DNA from: Clostridioides difficile
Lineage (GTDB): Bacteria > Bacillota > Clostridia > Peptostreptococcales > Peptostreptococcaceae
Direction: 5' to 3'
Length of the DNA: 64,000 nt
Assembly (NCBI GenBank): GCA_012955965.1
Contig: JABBZI010000006.1
Location: forward strand, 113,626 to 177,625
A model generated the notes under the pieces. That model was not told the origin of the DNA, made no database searches, and worked only from the letters and a program-made list of their open reading frames with translations. Made by a program: the position numbers and the translations under genes. The number at the start of each line of letters is the position of its first letter. Position 1 is the stretch's first letter. Positions 9,705-18,855 of this stretch are shown in pieces.

Positions 9705-10904
9705 ATGAATAGATTAGTTGGGACTGTTTCAAGAGGGGTTAGAGCTCCTATTATAAGACAAGGAGATGACTTAGTTAAAATAGTTGTGGATTCTGTTTTA
9801 AATGCGTCAAAAAGTGAAAACTTTGAAGTTAGAGACAAAGATGTAATTGCAGTTACAGAAGCTGTTGTAGCTAGAGCACAAGGAAATTATGCTCATGTTG
9901 ATAATATTGCTAAAGATGTAAAAGATAAATTTGGAGATGATACTGTTGGTGTTATATTCCCAATTTTAAGTAGAAATCGTTTTGCAATATGTTTAAAAGG
10001 GATTGCAAAAGGATGTAGAAAAGTTGTATTAATGTTAAGTTATCCTTCTGATGAAGTTGGAAATCACTTAATAAGTATTGATGAACTTGATGAAAAGGAA
10101 ATAAATCCTTGGTCAGATGTTTTAACAGAGGAAAAATATAGAGAGTTATTTGGATACAACAAACATACATTTACTGGTGTAGATTATGTAGATTATTATA
10201 AGAATTTAATTAAAGATTGTGGTGCAGAAGTAGAAATTATATTTGCCAATAATCCAAAAACTATTCTTGACTATACAACAAGTATTTTAACTTGTGATAT
10301 ACATACAAGACAAAGAACAAAGAGAATTTTAAGACAAAATGGTGCTAAAAAAGTGTATTCTCTTGATGATATAATGACAACAAGTGTAGATGGTAGCGGG
10401 TATAATGACCAATACGGACTTTTAGGTTCAAACAAAGCTACAGAAGAAACAGTAAAATTATTCCCTATAAATTGTGATGAAGTTGTAAACAAAATCCAAG
10501 GTGATATAAAAGAAATCACAGGGAAAAATGTAGAAGTAATGGTTTATGGAGATGGAGCTTTCAAAGACCCTGTAGGTAAAATATGGGAGTTAGCTGACCC
10601 AGTAGTATCTCCTGCTTATACAAACGGTTTAGAAGGAACTCCAAATGAAGTAAAACTAAAATATTTAGCAGATAATGATTTTGCTGACTTATCTGGTGAT
10701 GAATTAAAAGAAGCTATTTCAAAATACATAGTTGAAAAAGACAATAAATCTGATGATTTAACAGGAAATATGGTTTCTCAAGGTACTACTCCAAGAAGAT
10801 TAACAGACCTTATAGGTTCTTTAGCAGATTTAACATCTGGAAGTGGAGATAAAGGTACTCCTATTATTTACATACAAGGATATTTTGATAATTATACAAA
10901 ATAA
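9705..10904 (+). CDS. Coenzyme F420:L-glutamate ligase (CofE-like) domain protein
   Basis: This 399-residue soluble protein resembles the F420_ligase (CofE/FbiB N-terminal) family. It begins NRLVGTVSRGVRAPIIRQGDDL and continues DKDVIAVTEAVVARAQG; later ELADPVVSPAYTNGLEG corresponds to a conserved family loop. CofE adds glutamates to F420-0 by GTP-dependent amide bond formation. No other F420 gene is in the window, so a related ligase reaction on another carboxylate is possible. GGAGG precedes the ATG, and the gene ends in a long terminator hairpin. The divergent LysR gene probably controls it. Confidence 0.8.
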   Translation: MNRLVGTVSRGVRAPIIRQGDDLVKIVVDSVLNASKSENFEVRDKDVIAVTEAVVARAQGNYAHVDNIAKDVKDKFGDDTVGVIFPILSRNRFAICLKGIAKGCRKVVLMLSYPSDEVGNHLISIDELDEKEINPWSDVLTEEKYRELFGYNKHTFTGVDYVDYYKNLIKDCGAEVEIIFANNPKTILDYTTSILTCDIHTRQRTKRILRQNGAKKVYSLDDIMTTSVDGSGYNDQYGLLGSNKATEETVKLFPINCDEVVNKIQGDIKEITGKNVEVMVYGDGAFKDPVGKIWELADPVVSPAYTNGLEGTPNEVKLKYLADNDFADLSGDELKEAISKYIVEKDNKSDDLTGNMVSQGTTPRRLTDLIGSLADLTSGSGDKGTPIIYIQGYFDNYTK

Positions 10905-10953
10905 TCTTTTTTAATGAGATTTTATTTCTCTATATTAAATTTACAGTTTATTA

Positions 10954-10999
10954 AAACCTCTTAATTGATACATAGTAAAATGTATCGATTAAGAGGTTT
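10954..10999. terminator. 20-bp hairpin between convergent genes
   Basis: The stem 10954-10973 pairs with 10980-10999 with one G-T wobble and a 6-base loop. It closes the plus-strand F420-ligase-like gene and the minus-strand permease. Confidence 0.85.
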
Positions 11000-11010
11000 A
11001 TTTAATAATT

Positions 11011-13566
11011 CTAACTCTTGCTTATTTCTGAGATAATATCATTTTTTAAAATTTGCCTTACTGGAGTAATAACTGCAATGATACTAATTACAATATTTAA
11101 AACAATCATGTTTATATACAGAAGTATATTTACTTCAAAGATTGGATTTATATATAAATATACACGTTTTACCATAAAATAAATCAGAAATTGTCCAATA
11201 ATACTTCCGATTATCATTATAATACTTGCATATAATCCATATAAGAAACCTTCCCTCATCATCATAAGTAAAAATTTATTATCTGTAATACCCATAGCTC
11301 TTAAAATCCCAAATTCATGTCTTCTTGAAAAAACTAAATAACTTACTGTATTGATAATATGAAACAAGCTTATTGCAAGAAGTACAAATACAATACCATA
11401 TATAAATAAAAGTTTTTGATTTAAATAGGTATTATTTTTTTCAATAGCTATAGTATAGTCTGTTACTATACATCTCTTTATATTATTTACAACACTTTTT
11501 ATATTCTCAGACAACTCTATACTACTACTTTCTTCTGTCTTTTTTATACTTACTGAATTGTAATTTTCAATATTAAAGTTATTGTTCATTTGTTCATTTG
11601 TCATAACTATATCCATACCATAATCACCAATAAAATACATGTTATTAGCCATTACACGTTTTACAGTAGCAGCAACTATAAATTCTTTTGTTATATAATC
11701 ATATTTATTTTCTTCTTTAAATTTAACAATTTCACTTGTTGGTTTCATTGTTTTTGGAACTTTAACCTTTATTGTATTTCCTGGTTTTATATCAACTGCA
11801 TCGTACATACCAGTCCCATCCATAGGTAACCTAACTATAACTTTATTATTTTTGACCATGTCATCATGATTGATTTTTCCATCTATAGTATAAGAATTTA
11901 GCCCTTCTAACATTCCATTGTTATATCCATAGATATTTGTTTTTAAAAGATACCCACCTTCACTTTGTTTTGTACAAATGCCATTAAAAAAATTCTTTAT
12001 TCTGTAATCTTTTTCAAGAGGTTTAAAGAAGTTTTTCCAAAATAATTGCTCTTCTTTAATTTGTATAGCTCCAAATAAATATTTTACTGGATAAACTCGT
12101 GATACTCCCTCAACCTCATTAAGTATTGAAATTTTATCTTTAGGTATACCTACATCAAAATCTGTTGTTTGCATAGTTATTTGGTAGTCAGAATTTAAGC
12201 CATCATCAGCTTTCATTGTAAGTTCATTATTATTTTTAGTAAGCTGTATAGAGTAACTAGAACATAGGAATATAATTCCTCCAAGTGACAATGAAAACAA
12301 AATACCCACAAACATTCCCTTTTTTTGGGTCATGTATTTATGAGATAATACCTTTGTCATATTAGAATGCTTTACACTTTCTAAAATTCTTTTTTGCTTA
12401 TTAGTTACCTTAAAATTTTTCATAGATTCTAAACTAGAATATTTATTCAATTGATGCACAACACATACAGTAATTAAAATTAACAGTAATAAGATAAATA
12501 AGAATCCAAAATAAATAGATTTTTCACTTATAAAAAATGCTCCTGGAGTAATATCGCTACTCAAAAATATATGTGGAAATTGTTCGTATATTGTAGATGC
12601 TACTCCAAGTCCTAATATACAACCTATAGGAAATCCAATAATAAAAAGTAAAAATAATTCTAAAAAGAGTAAGAATAAGAGTTGTTTATTATTGGCACCT
12701 AATACTTCTAAAACTCCATATTGTGATATTCTCTGAAGTATTGAAACGTGGAAAATACTATATACTGCTGCTGCACCAAATACTCCAATAAGTAAGATAA
12801 TTGCATTTGTATTTAGCTCTAGGTTTTTTAAAAACTCAAATATATTATATCTTTCTATACCTTTTGGAGGTTTTACCCCGAATTCAATTGATAAGTGCCA
12901 ATTTACACGAGCATTTTCTTTTGATATATTAAATTCTTTTATAAATTTAGAGTTTTGCTTATTTATGTTTTTATTTTCATCATACTTTACATAAACTAAA
13001 TAAGAATCATTTTCTTTATGTTGTGAATAATCATTTACAAATCCTTGCATATCAGTTTTTGGATTTGTAAGATTTGATAAAATACCACATAATTTATAAT
13101 TTCTCCCATCTAGTTTAATTGTAGTCCCAATCTCTTTTTTTACATTTAAATTATTTAGTGAATATGTGTCAAAGGCTATCTCTCCATATTTATGAGGAAG
13201 ACTCCCCTGCAATAATTTCCTACCTGTCATATCTAGATAGGAAGAATCTGCATTTAAAAACTCTATAATAAAAGGTTCATCTATCTGAGATTTAGTATTT
13301 GTAACCCCAAGTTTATCTATAGTGTATTTTTTTGACTTTTTACTCTCTTTAATTTTTTTAAGTTGTTCCCTATCTACTTTATAGTAAAAATGATAATCAC
13401 CACTATCTTCCCTTATCTTTTCTATTGTACTTTTGTTTGCGCTATGAACTAGAGAACCAATTCCTGTCAATAGCGCCACTGATAGTACTATACTTAAGAC
13501 TATAGACATAGATTGTTTTTTATAATGTTTGATGTATTGAATTGCAAATTTTATTAAAGACATCAT
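11011..13566 (-). CDS. FtsX-type ABC permease, cassette 2
   Basis: This 851-residue permease has an N-terminal helix (about 15-37), an external domain to about 250, a first FtsX block (about 255-385 with the VLEVLGANNKQLLFLL motif), a long second external domain (about 435-710) and a final FtsX block with the RAMGITDNKFLLMMMREGF motif. It works with the ATPase at 13563. The two genes share an ATGA overlap, so translation is coupled. The neighbouring two-component genes suggest induction by an envelope stress or peptide. The substrate is not readable. Confidence 0.9.
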   Translation of the reverse strand: MMSLIKFAIQYIKHYKKQSMSIVLSIVLSVALLTGIGSLVHSANKSTIEKIREDSGDYHFYYKVDREQLKKIKESKKSKKYTIDKLGVTNTKSQIDEPFIIEFLNADSSYLDMTGRKLLQGSLPHKYGEIAFDTYSLNNLNVKKEIGTTIKLDGRNYKLCGILSNLTNPKTDMQGFVNDYSQHKENDSYLVYVKYDENKNINKQNSKFIKEFNISKENARVNWHLSIEFGVKPPKGIERYNIFEFLKNLELNTNAIILLIGVFGAAAVYSIFHVSILQRISQYGVLEVLGANNKQLLFLLFLELFLLFIIGFPIGCILGLGVASTIYEQFPHIFLSSDITPGAFFISEKSIYFGFLFILLLLILITVCVVHQLNKYSSLESMKNFKVTNKQKRILESVKHSNMTKVLSHKYMTQKKGMFVGILFSLSLGGIIFLCSSYSIQLTKNNNELTMKADDGLNSDYQITMQTTDFDVGIPKDKISILNEVEGVSRVYPVKYLFGAIQIKEEQLFWKNFFKPLEKDYRIKNFFNGICTKQSEGGYLLKTNIYGYNNGMLEGLNSYTIDGKINHDDMVKNNKVIVRLPMDGTGMYDAVDIKPGNTIKVKVPKTMKPTSEIVKFKEENKYDYITKEFIVAATVKRVMANNMYFIGDYGMDIVMTNEQMNNNFNIENYNSVSIKKTEESSSIELSENIKSVVNNIKRCIVTDYTIAIEKNNTYLNQKLLFIYGIVFVLLAISLFHIINTVSYLVFSRRHEFGILRAMGITDNKFLLMMMREGFLYGLYASIIMIIGSIIGQFLIYFMVKRVYLYINPIFEVNILLYINMIVLNIVISIIAVITPVRQILKNDIISEISKS

Positions 13567-14249
13567 AGTACTCCACCGCCATTATTCACGACAATTCCAT
13601 CTTCAATATGTATAATTGAATCGCATACTTGTGCTATATTTTCATTGTGTGTCACCATAAGAATTGTTTGATGAAATCTTGCACTACTTTCTTTTAATAA
13701 ACAGACTACTTCCATTGTGGTTTTACTATCGAGATTTCCTGTTGGCTCATCTGCTAATATAAGTGCAGGTTTATTTGCTAAAGCTCTAGCAATTGCTACT
13801 CTTTGTTGTTGTCCACCAGAAAGTTCACTTGGAAACTTTAGACGCTTATCCCAAATCCCCAATGTATTCATTAACATTTCAATATATTCATGGTCTACAT
13901 TATTTCCTTTATCTAATGTAACTGGAAGAGTTATATTATCATAAGTGTTTAGTACTGGTATTAAACTGTAATTTTGAAATATAAAACCTATATTTCTTCT
14001 TCTAAATACTGTTAAGTCTTTTTTTCCTATTTTAGATATATTCTTTCCTTTAATTATTACATTACCTGAGGTTGGATTATCTAATCCACCTATAATGTTT
14101 AATAATGTACTTTTACCAGAACCAGAAGTTCCAACTATAGCAGTAAATGTGGCTCGTTCAATTTCTATGCTGACTCCATTTAAAGCTTTGACTTTAGTCT
14201 CATTTTTTCCATAATGTTTTACTAAATTATTCGTCATTAATATACTCAT
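13563..14249 (-). CDS. ABC transporter ATP-binding protein, cassette 2
   Basis: This 228-residue LolD/BceA-type ATPase has Walker A GTSGSGKST (near residue 40), FIFQNYSLIPVL around the Q-loop, signature LSGGQQQR, Walker B LILADEPTGNLDS and switch His in VTHNE. AAAGGAG lies 8 bases before the ATG. It overlaps the permease gene by four bases. The 77-base gap to the kinase gene contains TTATAAG preceded by an AT-rich box, so it probably has its own regulator-driven promoter. Confidence 0.93.
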   Translation of the reverse strand: MSILMTNNLVKHYGKNETKVKALNGVSIEIERATFTAIVGTSGSGKSTLLNIIGGLDNPTSGNVIIKGKNISKIGKKDLTVFRRRNIGFIFQNYSLIPVLNTYDNITLPVTLDKGNNVDHEYIEMLMNTLGIWDKRLKFPSELSGGQQQRVAIARALANKPALILADEPTGNLDSKTTMEVVCLLKESSARFHQTILMVTHNENIAQVCDSIIHIEDGIVVNNGGGVL

Positions 14250-14326
14250 TTAATTTCTCCTTTCAGTGCAGGTATATGTTCTTATAAGATATTGTAAATG
14301 ACGATAATTACACTCATCCTACAGAG

Positions 14327-15235
14327 TTAATTTAAACTCTTACAGTTTTGTAAGAATATACTAAAACAACTTCCTTTTCCTAATTTAGATTCTACTATAA
14401 TATTCCCTTTTTCTTTTTCCAAAATTAATCTTGCAAGATATAGACCTATCCCTGTTCCATTTTGATTTTCTACATTCTTACTCCTATAAAATCTTTTAAA
14501 AACATCATTTAACTCCTTACTATCAATGCCAATGCCTTCATCTTTAATAGTAATTTTAGTATACAATTCCATTTTTATTACAGAGACAGTAATTATACTA
14601 GTTGATGGTGAGTATTTTATTGCATTTTCTAATACATTTACAATTGCTTCTATAGTCCATTTTTTATTATGAACCAGCTTTATATCCGAAAATGATTCTA
14701 GACTTATTCTTATATCTTTAGCTTCTGCTTTATTAAAAACACTACTAATACTTTGAAGGATAGTATCTTTAATTAATAGTTCCTCTACCTCAAACTTAAT
14801 AACTCCATCTTCTAACTTAGTCATTTTAAATAAAGATTGTAGTAACCAATCAATCTTGAAGGTTTCATTTTTCATCTTTTGTAAAAACTCCATCTTCTGT
14901 GAAGTGGAAATATTCATATTCTCTAGAAGTTCGCAATAGATAGTTATATTTGAAAGTGGCGTTTTTAATTGATGTGACATATTTGAGATTAAACTTTTAA
15001 TTGCTTCTTTTTCTAATTTTGACTGTTCTACTTCTATCTCTATCATATCTTTAACTTTTTTTACTTGGTGAGAAATTTTTGATAATCTTGTATCTTTAGT
15101 ATCTGAATAAGTGACTTCTTTACCTTCTAATATTTGATTTAACATTAAACTCAATTCATCATATCTGTTTTGATTTTTTTTAGTGATTATAACATATATA
15201 ACTACTGTACATATAATAAAAGTTAATACCAACAC
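14327..15235 (-). CDS. Sensor histidine kinase, cassette 2
   Basis: This 302-residue kinase is short, with only one clear membrane helix at the N-terminus (about 2-18) and no sizeable external sensor. The H-box is SNMSHQLKTPLSN with His88; the N-box is VLENAIKYS, G1 DEGIGI and G2 GTGIGLYLA. Such intramembrane-type kinases usually sense through a partner, often the BceB-like permease. The start is GTG at 15235, just after the regulator stop, with GAGG inside the regulator gene, so translation is coupled. Confidence 0.92.
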   Translation of the reverse strand: MLVLTFIICTVVIYVIITKKNQNRYDELSLMLNQILEGKEVTYSDTKDTRLSKISHQVKKVKDMIEIEVEQSKLEKEAIKSLISNMSHQLKTPLSNITIYCELLENMNISTSQKMEFLQKMKNETFKIDWLLQSLFKMTKLEDGVIKFEVEELLIKDTILQSISSVFNKAEAKDIRISLESFSDIKLVHNKKWTIEAIVNVLENAIKYSPSTSIITVSVIKMELYTKITIKDEGIGIDSKELNDVFKRFYRSKNVENQNGTGIGLYLARLILEKEKGNIIVESKLGKGSCFSIFLQNCKSLN

Positions 15236-15236
15236 C

Positions 15237-15908
15237 TTACTCTACCTCGTTCCATAGATAACCCATTCCATAAGCTGTTTTTATATATTTTGGATTGGAT
15301 GGGTCATCTTCTACTTTTATTCTAAGTCTTCTTATATTTACAGATACAATATTCTCATCAACATAATTTTCTTCACTGTCCCAAATATGATGCAAAATTT
15401 GTTCCTTTAATAGTATCTGACCTTTATTTTCAATTAGGTAGCTTAGAAGCTTATATTCTACAGAGCTAAGCTCCAAACATACTTCATTTTTATATACTCT
15501 AAGTAAACTTTGGTCCAATTTTATTCCATTAGAATATATTGTTTTATTATTTGATTTTTTTCTTATTGCTACTTTAACCCTTGCCTTTAATACAGATAAA
15601 GAAAATGGTTTTGTAATGTAATCATCAAGTCCTATTTCTAATCCCTTTACTTCGTCAATTTCTGAGTCTCTTGCAGTAAGCATTATAATTGGGATATCTG
15701 ACTTTTTTCTTATTAGTTTACACACATCAAATCCATTTCCATCTGGTAGATTACAGTCTAAAATTATAAGGTCTATGTTTTTATTATTAAATACATGCAA
15801 TCCTTCTTGTCCTGTATATGCTTTGAATACATTAAATCCGTCACTTTCAAATGCATAAAAAAGACCTTCATTTAAGTTTATATCATCCTCAATAGTTAAT
15901 AAGTTCAA
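15237..15908 (-). CDS. OmpR-type response regulator, cassette 2
   Basis: This 223-residue regulator has a receiver domain (1-115) with acidic pair Glu7-Asp8, phospho-acceptor Asp51 and conserved Lys100 in TKPFS. A winged-helix DNA-binding domain (about 130-223) ends DPSNPKYIKTAYGMGY. It is followed directly by its kinase and then by the ABC genes. AAAGGAG lies upstream of the start at 15908, where a TTG codon is used. Confidence 0.93.
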   Translation of the reverse strand: MNLLTIEDDINLNEGLFYAFESDGFNVFKAYTGQEGLHVFNNKNIDLIILDCNLPDGNGFDVCKLIRKKSDIPIIMLTARDSEIDEVKGLEIGLDDYITKPFSLSVLKARVKVAIRKKSNNKTIYSNGIKLDQSLLRVYKNEVCLELSSVEYKLLSYLIENKGQILLKEQILHHIWDSEENYVDENIVSVNIRRLRIKVEDDPSNPKYIKTAYGMGYLWNEVE

Positions 15909-15974
15909 TTTTATACTCCTTTAAATTTTAATTATTTTTGTCTTGTTATAGTTTTAATATACATTTATTTCGTT

Positions 15975-16022
15975 AAAAAGACTGTAATTAAATTCGCTTT
16001 TCAAATCTAGTTACAGTCTTAT
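15975..16022 (-). terminator. Terminator after the TetR gene
   Basis: On the minus strand, AAGACTGTAA pairs with TTACAGTCTT across 23 bases and runs into TTTTTAA. It separates the TetR gene from the two-component operon. Confidence 0.75.
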
Positions 16023-16031
16023 ATCTTATGC

Positions 16032-16679
16032 TTACTCTTCATTATTAGAATATTCCTTATAAAATATTTTGATTGATTCTAAATTATCCTCACTTATGAT
16101 AGGTACACCACTCGCACTTAAAAACTCAGATAGAAATTCAATACGCCTAAAATATTTTTCTATACTATCTCTAAATAATATAGGGTCTAGCCAAATATTA
16201 ATTAAAATTATGAATACTTCAGATGCTTCATCTGGATAATCTGTTTTAAAAATCCCCTCTTCTATACCTTGCTTTATTAGGCAAGATAATAAAGGTGTTA
16301 TTTCAATAGTAGATGCTCGTATATTCTTTATAAAAAAAGTTGGCTTTCTTTGACTACACATATAATCAATTAATTTTTTTCTTATTTTTGAACTAGATAT
16401 ATGTAAGATAAATTCAGATACCTTTTCTCTAACAGTTAATTTAGAATTGTTTAATATTAACTTTAGATTTTCAACTTCCACTCTTAAACTATTTGATACA
16501 ATCTCTTCAAACAACATTTCCTTGTCTTTAAAATGATAATACACGGCCTCTTTAGATATATCAAGAGTATCAACTATTTGTTGCATAGTTACATCATCAT
16601 AATCTTGTTCTTCAAATATCTTCCATGCGATTTCTAATATCTGAGTTCTTATTTTATCAGAGTATTTATTTCTTGACAT
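16032..16679 (-). CDS. TetR family regulator
   Basis: This 215-residue regulator has a TetR HTH (residues 10-56: QILEIAWKIFEEQDYDDVTM, then QQIVDTLDISKEAVYYHFKDKE) and a ligand-binding helical C-terminal domain. It is separated by a terminator from the two-component cassette and lies divergently to the iron-sulfur reductase gene at 16972. Either could be its target. A promoter and a palindrome CTAATCATTAG lie just upstream, fitting self-repression. Confidence 0.9.
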   Translation of the reverse strand: MSRNKYSDKIRTQILEIAWKIFEEQDYDDVTMQQIVDTLDISKEAVYYHFKDKEMLFEEIVSNSLRVEVENLKLILNNSKLTVREKVSEFILHISSSKIRKKLIDYMCSQRKPTFFIKNIRASTIEITPLLSCLIKQGIEEGIFKTDYPDEASEVFIILINIWLDPILFRDSIEKYFRRIEFLSEFLSASGVPIISEDNLESIKIFYKEYSNNEE

Positions 16680-16710
16680 ATAAATTCACTTCTTTCTTTA
16701 TTAGTTTATG

Positions 16711-16758
16711 CTAATCATTAGTACATTAATTATAATAAGATTCTTTACAATATGTCAA
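16711..16758 (-). promoter_or_regulatory. TetR promoter with a palindromic candidate operator
   Basis: On the minus strand, TTGACA (16753-16758) and TATAAT (16729-16734) are 18 bases apart. CTAATCATTAG (16711-16721), a perfect palindrome around one central base, lies in the early transcribed region where a repressor could bind. Confidence 0.6.
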
Positions 16759-16860
16759 TACACTCCATTTAAAGACAGTAAAACTTATTTGTTTCTAAAT
16801 TTTTTAATATTAATATAATTTTCTTATAAAAATATTATAATTAATGATGTAGTCACACAT

Positions 16861-16901
16861 TTTTCAATTTAATTACACTTAAATTGAAAATACAACGTTG
16901 T
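16861..16901. promoter_or_regulatory. Two inverted repeats upstream of the iron-sulfur protein gene
   Basis: TTTTCAATTTAA (16861-16872) and its exact inverted copy TTAAATTGAAAA (16879-16890) have a 6-base spacer. They are followed at once by the palindrome ACAACGTTGT (16892-16901). They lie 70-110 bases before the start codon and could be operators for the divergent TetR protein or another factor. Confidence 0.55.
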
Positions 16902-16971
16902 TCTTATATAATTAAATTATACAACAATAATGATATATTTTTTAAGTATATTTTTACTAGGGGGAATAGAA

Positions 16972-18036
16972 ATGAAAAGGGTTGATGAAAGAAATACTAT
17001 GTTTGCAAGAGCAAATTATAAAAAGGATAGTACTGCTTATAGTGACTACTATAAGAAAAATCCTGAGAAAAAAGAAATTGATGATAGTATAAGAAATAGA
17101 CCAAATTTATGTAGTGAAGGTACTATGACTTACAATAAGTTAAACTCTCCAATGGCAAGTAGTGCATTTGATTTTTTATCTGATATAAAAGCCTTATGTG
17201 AAGGAAAAGTTTCTGACACAAAAGTAGATGTAGATGCAAAATCAATGACAAAAAAAATAAAGGGTTTTGCAAAACAATATGGTGCTTCTGTAGTTGGTAT
17301 AACTAAATTAAAAGACCATCATATTTACACAAATAGGGGAAGACACGAAGAAAATTATGGAGAAGAAATTAATCTAACTCACAAATATGCCATTGTATTT
17401 GGATGTGAAATGGATAAGGAAATGATAAATAGAGCTCCAATGATATGTGAAGTTATAGAAACATCAAAATGTTATGTAGATGCTTCTATCGTTGGAATGA
17501 TTTTAAGTTACTATATAAGAAACTTAGGATATGATGCTAGAAATCATATGGATGCCAATTATTTAGTAATGCCTGTTTTTATAGCTCGCGATGCTGGATT
17601 GGGTGATATTGGAAGAAATGCTATACTTACAAATAAAGATTATGGCTCTAGACTTAGATTAGGTGTTGTTACTACAGATATTCCACTTTTAGAAGACGAA
17701 TATGTTGATTTTGGATTAGAAGATTTTTGCAAGGTATGTAAAAAATGTTCTTTTAACTGCCCTTCTCATTCACTTTCTAATGATATTAAGATTGGAGATG
17801 ATGGAAAGTATAATTGGGTAATTGAACATGAAACATGTTATATTAAATGGAGATATTTAGGAACAGATTGTGGTATGTGTATATCTGCTTGTCCATTTAG
17901 CCAAAATCTTGAAACTATAAAAAATGCCACTTCCTTTAAGGGTAATAATGAGCTTATAGAAAAAGCTTTAGATGAGTATAGTTCAAAATTTGGTAAAAGA
18001 ATATTTGTGCCTGGAAATCCTTCTTGGTTAAAATAG
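16972..18036 (+). CDS. QueG/RdhA-like double [4Fe-4S] corrinoid-type protein
   Basis: This 354-residue protein has two [4Fe-4S] motifs near the C-terminus: FCKVCKKCSFNCPS, and a later CYIKWRYLGTDCGMCISACP. Upstream, ARDAGLGDIGRNAIL matches the conserved cobalamin-proximal loop shared by epoxyqueuosine reductase (QueG) and reductive dehalogenases. There is no twin-arginine signal and no membrane anchor gene, so it is cytoplasmic and unlikely to be a respiratory dehalogenase. It is also unlike QueG in the first 90 residues. The start at 16972 has GGGGG 7 bases upstream; the longer frame from 16930 does not. The reaction is unknown, probably a corrinoid-dependent reduction. Confidence 0.8.
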   Translation: MKRVDERNTMFARANYKKDSTAYSDYYKKNPEKKEIDDSIRNRPNLCSEGTMTYNKLNSPMASSAFDFLSDIKALCEGKVSDTKVDVDAKSMTKKIKGFAKQYGASVVGITKLKDHHIYTNRGRHEENYGEEINLTHKYAIVFGCEMDKEMINRAPMICEVIETSKCYVDASIVGMILSYYIRNLGYDARNHMDANYLVMPVFIARDAGLGDIGRNAILTNKDYGSRLRLGVVTTDIPLLEDEYVDFGLEDFCKVCKKCSFNCPSHSLSNDIKIGDDGKYNWVIEHETCYIKWRYLGTDCGMCISACPFSQNLETIKNATSFKGNNELIEKALDEYSSKFGKRIFVPGNPSWLK

Positions 18037-18051
18037 TTATACTTAGTCAAG

Positions 18052-18090
18052 AGTCTGTCCTGTGATAAATTCTAGGACAGACTTTTTATT
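18052..18090 (+). terminator. Terminator after the iron-sulfur protein gene
   Basis: AGTCTGTCCT pairs with AGGACAGACT around 12 bases and is followed by TTTTTATTTC. Confidence 0.9.
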
Positions 18091-18101
18091 TCTTGTTTAC
18101 A

Positions 18102-18119
18102 ACAATTCAGCAATATTTT
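18102..18119 (+). promoter_or_regulatory. Candidate regulator box, copy 1 (before the regulator gene)
   Basis: ACAATTCAGCAATATTTT lies about 20 bases before a TTATAAAA -10-like element of the regulator gene at 18169. It matches ATAATTCTGCAACATTTT at 19899 in 15 of 18 positions, so it is likely a shared binding site of the response regulator. Confidence 0.6.
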
Positions 18120-18168
18120 AGATTTATAATTGACCTTATAAAATGTCAAACATAGAAGGAGTATATAT

Positions 18169-18855
18169 ATGGAAAAGATATTGGTAGTGGAAGACGATAC
18201 AGTATTAAATAAGACTCTATCATATAACCTAACTGAAGATGGATATATGATTACTTCAAAATTTACAGCTATATCTGCATTAAAATCTATTATTGAGTAT
18301 AAATTCGACTTAATCATTTTAGATGTTAATTTGCCAGATAAGAGCGGATTTGAATTATGTAAAGAAATAAAGTTGAACTGGGATATCCCAATAATTTTTT
18401 TAACTGCTAATGATATGGAATACGATATGATTAAAAGCTATGAGCTTGGAGCTTTAGATTATATAACAAAACCTTTTAATATAAATGTATTTAAACAGAA
18501 GGTAAAGGCTCTTTTAAATTATGTTACAACAAAAACAAAACAAGATTGCTATAATGATGGATATCTTGAAATTAATTTTTCTGAGTTATCTGCAACCATA
18601 AATGGAAATCAAATTATATTTACACCATTAGAATTTCGTACCTTGAAACTGTTTGCTGAAAATCCTAAAAATATTTTAACAAGAAAAATACTTTTAGAAA
18701 AACTCTGGGATATAGATGCTAACTTTGTAGATGAACATACTTTAACATCTGTTATAAGTAGAATTAGAAGCAAGATTGAAAAAGATAATTTTCAATATAT
18801 TAAAACAGTATATAGCATGGGATATATGTGGTTAGGTGAAAGAAATGAAGTTTAA
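18169..18855 (+). CDS. OmpR-type response regulator, cassette 3
   Basis: This 228-residue regulator has a receiver domain with Glu8-Asp9-Asp10, phospho-acceptor Asp52 and Lys101 in TKPF. The winged-helix output domain (about 130-225) ends in YIKTVYSMGYMW. AGAAGGAG precedes the ATG. The 3' end overlaps the kinase start. The repeated box upstream of this gene and upstream of the ABC gene suggests it activates both its own operon and the transporter. Confidence 0.93.
   Translation: MEKILVVEDDTVLNKTLSYNLTEDGYMITSKFTAISALKSIIEYKFDLIILDVNLPDKSGFELCKEIKLNWDIPIIFLTANDMEYDMIKSYELGALDYITKPFNINVFKQKVKALLNYVTTKTKQDCYNDGYLEINFSELSATINGNQIIFTPLEFRTLKLFAENPKNILTRKILLEKLWDIDANFVDEHTLTSVISRIRSKIEKDNFQYIKTVYSMGYMWLGERNEV

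Noticed and set aside
16972..18036. Respiratory reductive dehalogenase
   Set aside because: No twin-arginine signal and no membrane-anchor (RdhB) gene beside it.
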